Shown: in pieces, positions 7,557-14,038 of the stretch
Numbering within the stretch: position 1 is the first letter of the stretch
How the letters are laid out: each line of letters begins with the position of its first letter
Origin: JACJYC01 sp964558465
GTDB lineage: Bacteria; Bacteroidota; Bacteroidia; Chitinophagales; Saprospiraceae
Direction: 5' to 3'
NCBI GenBank assembly: GCA_964558465.1
Contig: CAZLEF010000125.1
Location: 1-14,038, forward strand
Length of the DNA stretch: 14,038 nt
Notes under the pieces: model-generated
Told to the model about the DNA's origin: nothing
The model's input: the letters and a program-made list of their open reading frames with translations, nothing else
Databases searched by the model: none
Position numbers and translations under genes: made by a program

Positions 7557-7587
7557 CGCAAAGCGCCGCATAACCCAAAACCGAAAA

Positions 7588-8265
7588 ATGAAAGAGATCT
7601 GGTACTTTGAAGATGTGGATTTGTTCGAGATTCTTTGTCCTTACAAGTACGCTGATCATATCCGGCAGCACAATCCCTCCGTTTACCATAAACACGATTT
7701 CCTTTTTCTTCCCAACGAAACGGCCAAAGAAATTTTCCTCGTCGTGGAAGGCAAGATCAAGGTGGGTTATTACGACGACGAAGGCAACGAACTGGTCAAA
7801 GCCTACCTCTCCCGCGGCGAGATCCTCGGCGAAAAGGCCTTCCTCGGGGAAAAGGCCCACAAGGATTTTGCGCAAGTCATCGGCGACAGCGCCCAGGTCT
7901 GCAAAATGACCGTGGAAAAGGCACACGACCTCGCCCGGGATTACGCGCCGTTCAGCATGAAAATCCACAAAAAGATCGGCGACAACATCAAAAAACTGGA
8001 ACGCAGGTTGGAAATCCTCTTTTTCAAAGACGTCCAGAAACGCCTCATCGAACTGCTGAAAGACCTCAGGGACATGTACGGCGCACCCTGCCCGAAGGGA
8101 AAAGGCATCCTGGTGAACCATTCGCTCACCCAGCAGGAAATGGCCAGCCTGATCGGCGCCTCCCGCAAATCCGTCTCCATCATGCTCAACGAACTGGAGC
8201 GGGAAGGCAAACTGGAACTGGCGCCGGGGAAGTTTTGGGTGCGGGAACGGGGGGTGTTGGAGTGA
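7588..8265 (+). CDS. Crp/Fnr family transcriptional regulator
   Basis: The 225-residue protein has the two-domain Crp/Fnr layout. An N-terminal cyclic-nucleotide-binding-type beta roll (about 20-115) includes EIFLVVEGKIKVGYYDDEGNELVKAYLSRGEILGEKAF-type sequence. A long dimerisation helix follows (about 118-145), then a winged helix-turn-helix (about 177-220) with SLTQQEMASLIGASRKSVSIML as the DNA-reading segment. Its three cysteines (7, 105, 168) are not arranged as the N-terminal Fe-S cluster of true Fnr. The cAMP-contact motif of E. coli Crp is not evident, so the ligand is unknown. I chose ATG at 7588 (MKEIWYF) because the frame's upstream extension spans the promoter element. It is transcribed divergently from topA. 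A G-rich repeat array starts right after its stop codon. Confidence 0.92.
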   Translation: MKEIWYFEDVDLFEILCPYKYADHIRQHNPSVYHKHDFLFLPNETAKEIFLVVEGKIKVGYYDDEGNELVKAYLSRGEILGEKAFLGEKAHKDFAQVIGDSAQVCKMTVEKAHDLARDYAPFSMKIHKKIGDNIKKLERRLEILFFKDVQKRLIELLKDLRDMYGAPCPKGKGILVNHSLTQQEMASLIGASRKSVSIMLNELEREGKLELAPGKFWVRERGVLE

Positions 8266-8267
8266 CT

Positions 8268-8423
8268 GGGAGACGGGGAGACCGGGAGACGGGGAGACGG
8301 GGAGACCGGGAGACCGGGAGACTGGAGACTGGAGACTGGAGACTGGGAGACTGGAGACTGGGGACTGGAGACTGGGGACTGGAGACTGGAGACTGGAGAC
8401 TGGAGACTGGGGACTGGGAGACT
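8268..8423. repeat. G-rich 7-8-bp tandem array between the regulator and the CHAT operon
   Basis: Seven 8-bp units of type GGGAGACN (8268-8323) are followed by fourteen units, mostly 7 bp, of type GGAGACT or GGGGACT (8324-8423; two are 8 bp). The plus strand is strongly G-rich, and the first block has seven runs of three or four G spaced by four or five bases, which fits the G-quadruplex pattern. The array begins two bases after the upstream TGA stop and ends 71 bases before the CHAT gene. Long frames through it on both strands are repeat translations. Confidence 0.95.
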
Positions 8424-8430
8424 GGTCAGA

Positions 8431-8461
8431 TTGCATATTTGAAAGATAAACAGTACCTTGC
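8431..8461 (+). promoter_or_regulatory. Possible promoter of the CHAT-STAND-LRR operon
   Basis: TTG at 8431-8433 and TACCTTGC at 8454-8461 are 20 bases apart. This resembles the Bacteroidota -33 TTG and -7 TAnnTTTG elements, with one T missing in the latter. It lies between the G-rich array and the ATG at 8495, in a short AT-richer stretch. Confidence 0.3.
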
Positions 8462-8494
8462 AGAGGCAAAACCGTCCAAAATTACCCCAATGTT

Positions 8495-10264
8495 ATGGAA
8501 ATCCTGTTACTTGCCTTTTCCAACAGTCGCGAACACCCGCTGGAAACCCTGGCGGACGAATACGCCGCCCTGAACAAAACCCTGTCGCCGCGGGCGCTGC
8601 GGCAGCATTTCCTCTCCTGGGCGATCAGCCACGCCACCCTCGACGATATTGCCTATTACCTGACGCTTTTCCGCGACCGGCTCAGCCTGTTTCTCTTCAG
8701 CGGGCACGCGGGCCGGGATGCGCTTTTTACCGAGACCGGGGAAAGCCGGGCGGCGGGTATTGCCCACTTGCTTGGCCAGTGCCAGGGCCTGAAAGTCGTG
8801 GTACTGAACGGCTGCAGCACGGCGGGCCAGGTGGAAGCCCTGCACAACGCCGGCGTGCCGCTTGTGATCGCCACCTCCGCCCCGGTACAGGACGAACTGG
8901 CCGCCCGGTTTTCCGCCCGGTTTTTCCAGGCTCTTGAGGCCGGTTTGACCGTCGGCGACGCCTTCGAACAAGCCATCGGCGAAACCCTGGCCATCCGGCC
9001 CGTGCAGGTGTTCCGCAAACTGGCCAAACGAGATGAGCAACCGCCCGATACGCCGGTATGGGGCCTGTTCCCCAACCCCGATAAACCGGACGCCGCCGGA
9101 TGGAAACTGCCGCAGCACAGCGCCCATGCCGTTCACCCCCGGTTCGAACCCAACGAATTGCTGGTAGAAACCCTGTACGAAACCCTTGCCGCAACCAACC
9201 CGGCCGTAAAAGCCCTCCACGACGCGCAGGCCGACCTCGAAGAACGGCGCTCCGATATCGTGTATGAACTGCAAAAAGCCCTTCCGGCCCCCATCAGCGA
9301 GCAGGTGCGCAAATTGCTGGCCCCCTCGCCGCCCGGCTCCAACCAGGGATGGGACAAAGTGGGGGAAATGCGCCTCCAGCAACTGGCCCTGACCTACCAG
9401 ATCTGCATGGAATTCCTGGTGTTTACCTTCCTGGCCCAGCTCTGGGAAACCGCCTTCCGGGAAACCGAAAACCCGCAACTGCCCGAAGCCTTAAAAGCCG
9501 AACTCGACGCCTTCCTCGACCAACAGGCCGCCGAACGCAGCCGGACCGATTACTTTTCCCTGCTGCGCAACCTGCAAAACGCCTTTCAGGGAGGAAACCG
9601 GGTGTTTTTTATTCCGGAATACGAAGAACTGAACGCCGCCTTTCTGGAAAACGACGAAGTAAAAAACGCCTGCTTTTTCCTGGAAACCCTGCGCCGCCGG
9701 GCCGAAACCGCCACTCCCGCAGAAATGCCCGAACGCTGCGAACGGGCCGAAAAAGCACTGTCCGACCTGTTCGCCCGGCTCGGATTCCTGGGCAGGTACA
9801 CCCTGGCCACGGTTCGGAACATCAACGTGCACAAATACCGCCACCTCTTCCAAACCCATTTTGAACACCTGATCATGAAGTGGCACGGCGCTCAGGGGCA
9901 TTACGACAAGGAATACCGGCGCCAGACCGAACTGATGGACAACCGGTCGGTGGTGCTGCTCCGAACCGGGGAAGAAGACCCGGGAAATACCCGTTTCCTC
10001 AGCCTGGCCCCCTTTATCCTGGACGAAAACACGTTTGAGGAGGTTCCTGACACGTCGGTCTCCAAACTCTACTTTTTTGCGCGCCGCGAAAACGGACGGC
10101 TCCTGTACAAATCCGTCAATTTTCCGGAAACCGATATCATCGACCTGGACGACCCGGTCTTTTACGAACGCCGGAAAAAAACCGGCAAATTCCAATTGGC
10201 CAAGGAGCAGTTCGACGCCTTTTACCAGACCGTTGTTCACCCTCAAACCCCGGACCGGCCATGA
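8495..10264 (+). CDS. CHAT-type caspase-like protease with unassigned C-terminal region
   Basis: The 589-residue protein begins with a CHAT-like peptidase domain (about 1-195). The catalytic histidine is His71 in LFLFSGHAGRD and the cysteine is Cys107 in VVVLNGCSTAGQ, each after a hydrophobic beta strand as in caspase-fold enzymes. GVPLVIATSAPVQDELAARFSARFF (120-144) matches the usual CHAT block after the cysteine. CHAT proteases cleave protein targets when activated by a partner, often in defence or cell-death systems. Residues about 215-450 are mostly helical (including EMRLQQLALTYQICMEFLVFTFLAQLW at 291-317). Residues about 480-560 look like a separate beta-rich module (FLSLAPFILDE, SKLYFFARRENGRLLYKSVNF). 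I cannot name either part. There is no signal peptide, so it is cytosolic. Its stop overlaps the next gene's start by four bases (ATGA), indicating translational coupling. It is the first gene of a three-gene operon. Confidence 0.82.
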   Translation: MEILLLAFSNSREHPLETLADEYAALNKTLSPRALRQHFLSWAISHATLDDIAYYLTLFRDRLSLFLFSGHAGRDALFTETGESRAAGIAHLLGQCQGLKVVVLNGCSTAGQVEALHNAGVPLVIATSAPVQDELAARFSARFFQALEAGLTVGDAFEQAIGETLAIRPVQVFRKLAKRDEQPPDTPVWGLFPNPDKPDAAGWKLPQHSAHAVHPRFEPNELLVETLYETLAATNPAVKALHDAQADLEERRSDIVYELQKALPAPISEQVRKLLAPSPPGSNQGWDKVGEMRLQQLALTYQICMEFLVFTFLAQLWETAFRETENPQLPEALKAELDAFLDQQAAERSRTDYFSLLRNLQNAFQGGNRVFFIPEYEELNAAFLENDEVKNACFFLETLRRRAETATPAEMPERCERAEKALSDLFARLGFLGRYTLATVRNINVHKYRHLFQTHFEHLIMKWHGAQGHYDKEYRRQTELMDNRSVVLLRTGEEDPGNTRFLSLAPFILDENTFEEVPDTSVSKLYFFARRENGRLLYKSVNFPETDIIDLDDPVFYERRKKTGKFQLAKEQFDAFYQTVVHPQTPDRP

Positions 10265-12039
10265 ACAGCCCCTTCAAATTCCTGGACCCGTACGAACTGG
10301 GGGACCGCGACGCCTTTTTTGGCCGCGAGGAAGAGACCCGCGAGCTTTTTTCGCTGGTCACCAAAAACCGGCTGACCTTTGTGTACGGCCCCTCGGGAAC
10401 CGGCAAAACCAGTCTGGTACAATGTGGACTGGGCAATCGGTTCGGCGGGGTGGACTGGCTGCCCCTGTACGTGCGCCGGGGCGAAGACATCAACGTCTCC
10501 CTGCGGCGGGCGGTGAAGGAAGCCGTCGGGCCGGCCGGCCCCGCAGAAGCCGGCCTGCACGAATCCATCCAATGGCTGTACAAACACTACCTGCGGCCCG
10601 TATACCTGATTTTCGACCAGTTTGAGGAACTCTTCATCCTGGGCGACGAGCAGAGCGAGGCCCGCGAACGCCTGCCTTTTTACGAAACCATTGCCGACAT
10701 CCTGGACGCCGAGCTGCCCTGCCGCCTCCTGTTCATCATGCGGGAGGACTACTTCGGGCACCTCAACCAGTTTGAAAAAATGGCGCCCGACCTGTACCAC
10801 CGCAAGCTGCGCGTGGAGCCCATGAACCGCGAGAACCTGCACCGGGTTGTGACCGGCTCGTGCAAGGCGTACGGCATCCGTTTTGGCGATGAACGCCGCG
10901 ACCCCGAGCGGATACTGGACAACCTGTTCAGCAAAAAAACCGCCGTACAAATGCCCTTTGTACAGGCCTACCTGCACCTGCTGTACGGCCTGGCCGTCCG
11001 GCTGCAACCAGAGCGCAACGGCAGCCCCGTGCGGTTCGACCGGGCCGCCATCGAAGCGCTGGGGCCGATTGAAGACGCCCTGGGCGTGTTCCTGAAGGAG
11101 CAGGAAGCCGCCATCCTGAAGGATTTGAGGGAACAAAAGCTGGAACCCGACAACGACCTCGTGCGGGATGTGCTGGATGTTTTTGTGAGCGAGGAAGGCA
11201 CCAAGGTCCCGATGCCCTACCTGACCGGGCCCGACGGCCGCCTCCAACTGCGCGGCAAAACCGCCGGTCCGCTCGCCGGCTTGCCCCAGCACCTGCTCGA
11301 CGCCTGCCTGCACGAGCTGGAGCAAAGCCGCATCCTGCGCCGCACCGAAACCGAAATGGAAATCGCCCACGACACCCTGGCCTCCCATATCTTCCAGCAA
11401 CGCAGCGATGAAAAACGCCAGATGCTGGAGATCCGCCGACGGATAGAAACCGGCTATAAGGAACACCAGGATTCGGGCGGCGCCTACCATTTCGACCGGG
11501 GCCAGCTTGCCCGGATAGAGCCCTTCCTGGAAAAAATGAAAAACACCCTGGAACCCGAATGGCTGGATTTTCTGGAAAAAAGCCGCCTGGACGCCGAACG
11601 CAAGGAAAACGCCGAAAAGGCCCGGGTGGAGCGCGAATTGCGCCTGGCGGAGGAAAAACTCGCCGCCGAGCAACATCTCCGGGAGCAGGATAAACGCGCC
11701 CGCAACCGGCAGCGACGGTTAACCGGGATGATCGCGCTGGTGGCCATTGGGGCAATTGCCGCCTCGGTATATGCCATCGGGCAAAAACAGGTGGCCGACC
11801 GGCAAACGATTGAAGCGCAAAATCAAAAAAACGAAGCGCAGGCGTCCCTTTGCAAGGCCTGGGAAGACCAATTTGCGCGCGTACAACTGGAGATCGCCGT
11901 CACTGAACGCAATGCCGCCACCTTCATAAAAGCCGGCGAAACCCTGTACGCCCAAAAAACACAGCGGGAACTGGACAGCCTGAACAACCTGAAACAGGAA
12001 CTGATCAAAAATATAGCCGCATGCGAAATAAAACAGTAA
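10261..12039 (+). CDS. STAND-type P-loop ATPase with C-terminal transmembrane anchor
   Basis: The 592-residue protein starts with an nSTAND-type NTPase module: PFKFLDPYELGDRDAFFGRE entry motif (4-23), Walker A GPSGTGKT (43-50), Walker B VYLIFDQFEEL (114-124, Asp119 with Glu122/123) and a sensor segment LLFIMREDYFGHL (156-168). A GxP-like region, VQMPFVQAYLHLLY (229-242), and a winged-helix end, EIAHDTLASHI (367-377), follow. A charged coiled coil spans about 440-486. One transmembrane helix lies at about 487-506, with Arg/Lys before it, predicting a cytosolic N-terminus and an 86-residue coiled-coil tail outside. That tail holds Cys531 and Cys588. STAND ATPases act as ligand-controlled oligomerising switches. 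The usual C-terminal sensor repeats are absent here; the next gene encodes repeats instead. It overlaps its neighbours by 4 and 19 bp. Confidence 0.85.
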   Translation: MNSPFKFLDPYELGDRDAFFGREEETRELFSLVTKNRLTFVYGPSGTGKTSLVQCGLGNRFGGVDWLPLYVRRGEDINVSLRRAVKEAVGPAGPAEAGLHESIQWLYKHYLRPVYLIFDQFEELFILGDEQSEARERLPFYETIADILDAELPCRLLFIMREDYFGHLNQFEKMAPDLYHRKLRVEPMNRENLHRVVTGSCKAYGIRFGDERRDPERILDNLFSKKTAVQMPFVQAYLHLLYGLAVRLQPERNGSPVRFDRAAIEALGPIEDALGVFLKEQEAAILKDLREQKLEPDNDLVRDVLDVFVSEEGTKVPMPYLTGPDGRLQLRGKTAGPLAGLPQHLLDACLHELEQSRILRRTETEMEIAHDTLASHIFQQRSDEKRQMLEIRRRIETGYKEHQDSGGAYHFDRGQLARIEPFLEKMKNTLEPEWLDFLEKSRLDAERKENAEKARVERELRLAEEKLAAEQHLREQDKRARNRQRRLTGMIALVAIGAIAASVYAIGQKQVADRQTIEAQNQKNEAQASLCKAWEDQFARVQLEIAVTERNAATFIKAGETLYAQKTQRELDSLNNLKQELIKNIAACEIKQ

Positions 12040-14038
12040 TACCCACCCTCTTCCTCCTCCTTTTCTGCCTACCTCGTTTGGTCGCCCAGCCCGATCAGCC
12101 CTGCGAAGCCGTCAGGGACTGCGCCTGCCTGATGGAAAAAGCCGACGCGGCCGCCCAAAAACCCGCCACCTACGCCAGGGCGCTTAACCTGTATTTTTCA
12201 GTGACCGCATGCGACGAATCCCTGCGCGAAACCGTGGAAAGCCGCATCGCCGAATTGTTCAACCGCATCGAATTGTTGCGGAAAAACGAGGAACGGGCCA
12301 GAAAAACGGCTGCGGATAATGAAAAAAAAGCGAATAAGGCGCTGGAGGAAGCCGAAACGGCGCGCAAAAAAACCCAGGCTGTGCTGGATAAAATCTACTT
12401 TTTCAAGGACCGATTTGGATTGGCTTACGAAAACAGACGATACGGGTTCATCGATAAAAACCTGCAAACCAGGATCGGTTTTCAATACGCCGAGGCGCTG
12501 CCTTTTGATGATACCGGATTTGCTCGGGTAAAAAAATGGGAGAATTTCAATCTTGATCTTGTAAATTTGCTCATCGACACGAGCGGCGTGCAGTACCCGG
12601 TGGCCTACGATCCGCAACAACTTGTGGCGGGTATCGCGGCTTTGGATTTGCGGAACCTGGATTTGGATACGCTTCCGGTTCCTGTTTGTACTCACCAGGA
12701 ACTAAAGGTCCTCTTATTGGGTTCCAACCGATTGACCGAACTACCGCCCCAAATCGGCCAATTGACTAACTTGCATGAGGTTAACCTTTCTCGCAACCAA
12801 TTGACCGAACTACCACCCCAAATCGGCCAATTGACTAACCTGCGGGAGATTGACCTTTCTCTCAATCAATTGACCGAACTACCGCCCCAAATCGGCCAAT
12901 TGACTAACCTGCAGTCAATTAATCTTTCTCACAACGAATTGACCGAACTACCGCCCCAAATCGGCCAATTGACTAACCTACAGTCGATTTACCTTGCTGA
13001 AAACCAATTGACCGAACTACCGCCCCAAATCGGCCAATTGACTAACCTGCAGTCAATTAATCTTTCTCACAACGAATTGACCGAACTACCGCCCCAAATC
13101 GGCCAATTGACTAACCTACAGTCGATTTACCTTGCTGAAAACCAATTGACCGAACTACCGCCCCAAATCGGCCAATTGACTAACCTGCAGTCAATTAATC
13201 TTTATCGCAACCAATTGACCGAACTACCGCCTCAAATCGGCCAATTGACAACCCTGCAGTCGATTTACCTTTCAAGCAACGAATTGACCGAACTACCGCC
13301 TCAAATCGGCCAATTGACGAACCTGCAGTCGATTGACCTTTCTGGCAACCAATTGACCAAACTACCGCCCCAAATGGGCCAATTGACGAACCTGCAGTCG
13401 ATTGACCTTTCTGGCAATGAATTGACCGAACTACCGCCCCAAATCGGCCAATTGACTAACCTGCAGTCGATTAACCTTTTAAACAACGAATTGACCGAGC
13501 TACCGCCCCAAATCGGCCAATTGACCAACCTGCAGTCAATTATTCTTTCTCAAAACCAATTGACCGAATTACCACCCCAAATCGGCCAATTGACCAACCT
13601 GCAGTCGATTGACCTTTCTGGCAACCAATTGACCGAATTACCGTCCCAAATCGTCCAATTGACGAACCTGCAGTCGATTGACCTTTCTGGCAACCAATTG
13701 ACCGAATTACCGTCCCAAATCGTCCAATTGACGAACCTGCAGTCGATTGACCTTTCTGGCAACCAATTGACCGAATTACCGTCCCAAATCGGCCAATTGA
13801 CGAACCTGCAGTCGATTGACCTTGCTGAAAACCAATTGACCGAATTACCGCCCCAAATCGGCCAATTGACTAACCTGCAGTCGATTGACCTTTCTGGCAA
13901 CCAATTGACCGAACTACCGCCTCAAATCGGCCAATTGACTAACCTGCAGTCAATTAATCTTTCTCGCAACCAATTGACCGAACTACCGCCCCAAATCGGC
14001 CAATTGACTAACCTGCAGTCGATTGACCTTTCTGGCAA
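12021..14038 (+). CDS. Exported coiled-coil/WG-repeat/leucine-rich-repeat protein (3' end outside window)
   Basis: The frame opens at ATG 12021, inside the end of the STAND gene, and stays open for 672 codons to the window edge, so the C-terminus is missing. A signal peptide covers about residues 1-23 (MRNKTVIPTLFLLLFCLPRL, then VAQ), without a lipobox. A Cys-containing helical segment (Cys28, 34, 36, 64) runs into a coiled coil (about 68-125). Residues about 127-197 resemble WG repeats (YGFIDKNLQTRIGFQYAEALPFDD, then FARVKK, then LLIDTSGVQYPVAYD). A capping LRR-like unit (205-227) leads to 19 complete 23-residue LRRs of the form LQSIxLxxNQLTELPPQIGQLTN, with a twentieth cut by the edge. LRRs of this kind bind proteins or other ligands. 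With its operon partners it is plausibly the sensor; that role is inference. The ATG at 12021 is supported by the signal peptide and the overlap. Confidence 0.88.
   Translation, partial: MRNKTVIPTLFLLLFCLPRLVAQPDQPCEAVRDCACLMEKADAAAQKPATYARALNLYFSVTACDESLRETVESRIAELFNRIELLRKNEERARKTAADNEKKANKALEEAETARKKTQAVLDKIYFFKDRFGLAYENRRYGFIDKNLQTRIGFQYAEALPFDDTGFARVKKWENFNLDLVNLLIDTSGVQYPVAYDPQQLVAGIAALDLRNLDLDTLPVPVCTHQELKVLLLGSNRLTELPPQIGQLTNLHEVNLSRNQLTELPPQIGQLTNLREIDLSLNQLTELPPQIGQLTNLQSINLSHNELTELPPQIGQLTNLQSIYLAENQLTELPPQIGQLTNLQSINLSHNELTELPPQIGQLTNLQSIYLAENQLTELPPQIGQLTNLQSINLYRNQLTELPPQIGQLTTLQSIYLSSNELTELPPQIGQLTNLQSIDLSGNQLTKLPPQMGQLTNLQSIDLSGNELTELPPQIGQLTNLQSINLLNNELTELPPQIGQLTNLQSIILSQNQLTELPPQIGQLTNLQSIDLSGNQLTELPSQIVQLTNLQSIDLSGNQLTELPSQIVQLTNLQSIDLSGNQLTELPSQIGQLTNLQSIDLAENQLTELPPQIGQLTNLQSIDLSGNQLTELPPQIGQLTNLQSINLSRNQLTELPPQIGQLTNLQSIDLSG
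12702..14038 (+). repeat. 69-bp tandem repeats encoding leucine-rich repeats
   Basis: Nineteen exact-length 69-bp units and a 26-bp partial unit run to the window edge. Most differ at only a few bases. The codons for TELPPQIGQLTN are nearly constant, and the changes cluster in the codons for residues 5, 7, 8 and 10 of each unit. Codon choice (TTG, CTA, CAA) differs from the GC-rich first part of the same gene. The array makes long spurious frames on the minus strand. Confidence 0.97.
12909..13184 (+). repeat. Exact 138-bp duplication within the LRR array
   Basis: Units 4-5 (12909-13046) and units 6-7 (13047-13184) are identical over all 138 bases, pairing an LQSINLSHNE unit with an LQSIYLAENQ unit. 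Identity continues for 19 bases into unit 8. This is a recent two-unit duplication or an assembly artefact. Confidence 0.9.

Noticed and set aside
7504..7587. Upstream extension of the Crp/Fnr gene to 7504
   Set aside because: The extension spans the TACTTTTG promoter element and has no family similarity; ATG 7588 gives a normal family length.
7588..8265. Crp/Fnr gene as a member of the CHAT operon
   Set aside because: It has its own promoter element and is separated from the CHAT gene by 229 bases containing a repeat array; a regulatory link is possible but not shown by the sequence.
7540..8469. Minus-strand frame of 309 codons over the Crp/Fnr gene and the G-rich array
   Set aside because: Its N-terminal part is a low-complexity translation of the repeat (SLQSPV-like) and the rest is antisense of the regulator.
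10243..11676. Long minus-strand frame of 477 codons opposite the STAND gene
   Set aside because: It is a shadow in GC-rich DNA; the plus-strand frame has Walker motifs and overlaps its operon neighbours.
13301..13900. Long minus-strand open frames with repeated NWPIWGG and ERSIDCR
   Set aside because: They are the antisense of the 69-bp LRR array, kept open only because one repeat unit lacks stops in that frame.
12702..14038. Possible CRISPR array
   Set aside because: Units are contiguous, all 69 bp, translate in frame as LRRs, and have no unique spacers or nearby cas genes.

Overview
The window looks like chromosomal DNA of a Bacteroidota bacterium, most likely from the Saprospiria (Lewinella/Haliscomenobacter-like). 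This is inferred from gene content (DUF3467 protein, zinc-finger-less topoisomerase I with C-terminal repeats), GC-rich coding sequence with AT-richer spacers, several copies of the Bacteroidota -7 promoter element TAnnTTTG, no convincing Shine-Dalgarno sequences, and the simple-sequence repeats and small hairpins typical of spacers in this group. No rRNA, tRNA, CRISPR array, transposase or integrase was recognised.

The left part (1-7401) holds ordinary genes, all on the minus strand: a secreted sialate O-acetylesterase-like SGNH hydrolase (97-2058), a kinase-fold protein of the aminoglycoside phosphotransferase superfamily (2262-3242), a class I SAM methyltransferase (3457-4155), a small DUF3467 protein (4466-4783) and DNA topoisomerase I, topA (4858-7401). 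Spacers carry a decamer array that runs into the esterase stop codon, a matching hairpin plus 16-mer repeat on each side of the methyltransferase gene, and a long imperfect hairpin between topA and the DUF3467 gene.

At about 7.4-7.6 kb transcription diverges. A Crp/Fnr-type regulator (7588-8265) is read rightward from its own promoter. A 156-bp G-rich array of 7-8-bp units begins just after its stop codon.

The right part (8495-14038) is the notable region: three overlapping plus-strand genes that must be co-transcribed. The first is a CHAT-type caspase-like protease (His71/Cys107) with a long unassigned C-terminal region. The second overlaps it by 4 bp and encodes a STAND-type P-loop ATPase with one transmembrane helix near its C-terminus. 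The third overlaps the second by 19 bp, has a signal peptide, a Cys-rich helical/coiled-coil part and a WG-repeat-like segment, and then runs into at least 19 nearly identical 23-residue leucine-rich repeats that continue past the window edge. Its reading frame has no stop in the window. The predicted topology suggests an exported LRR sensor, a membrane-anchored STAND switch and a cytosolic protease. That model is inference, but the gene order, overlaps and motifs are read directly from the sequence.
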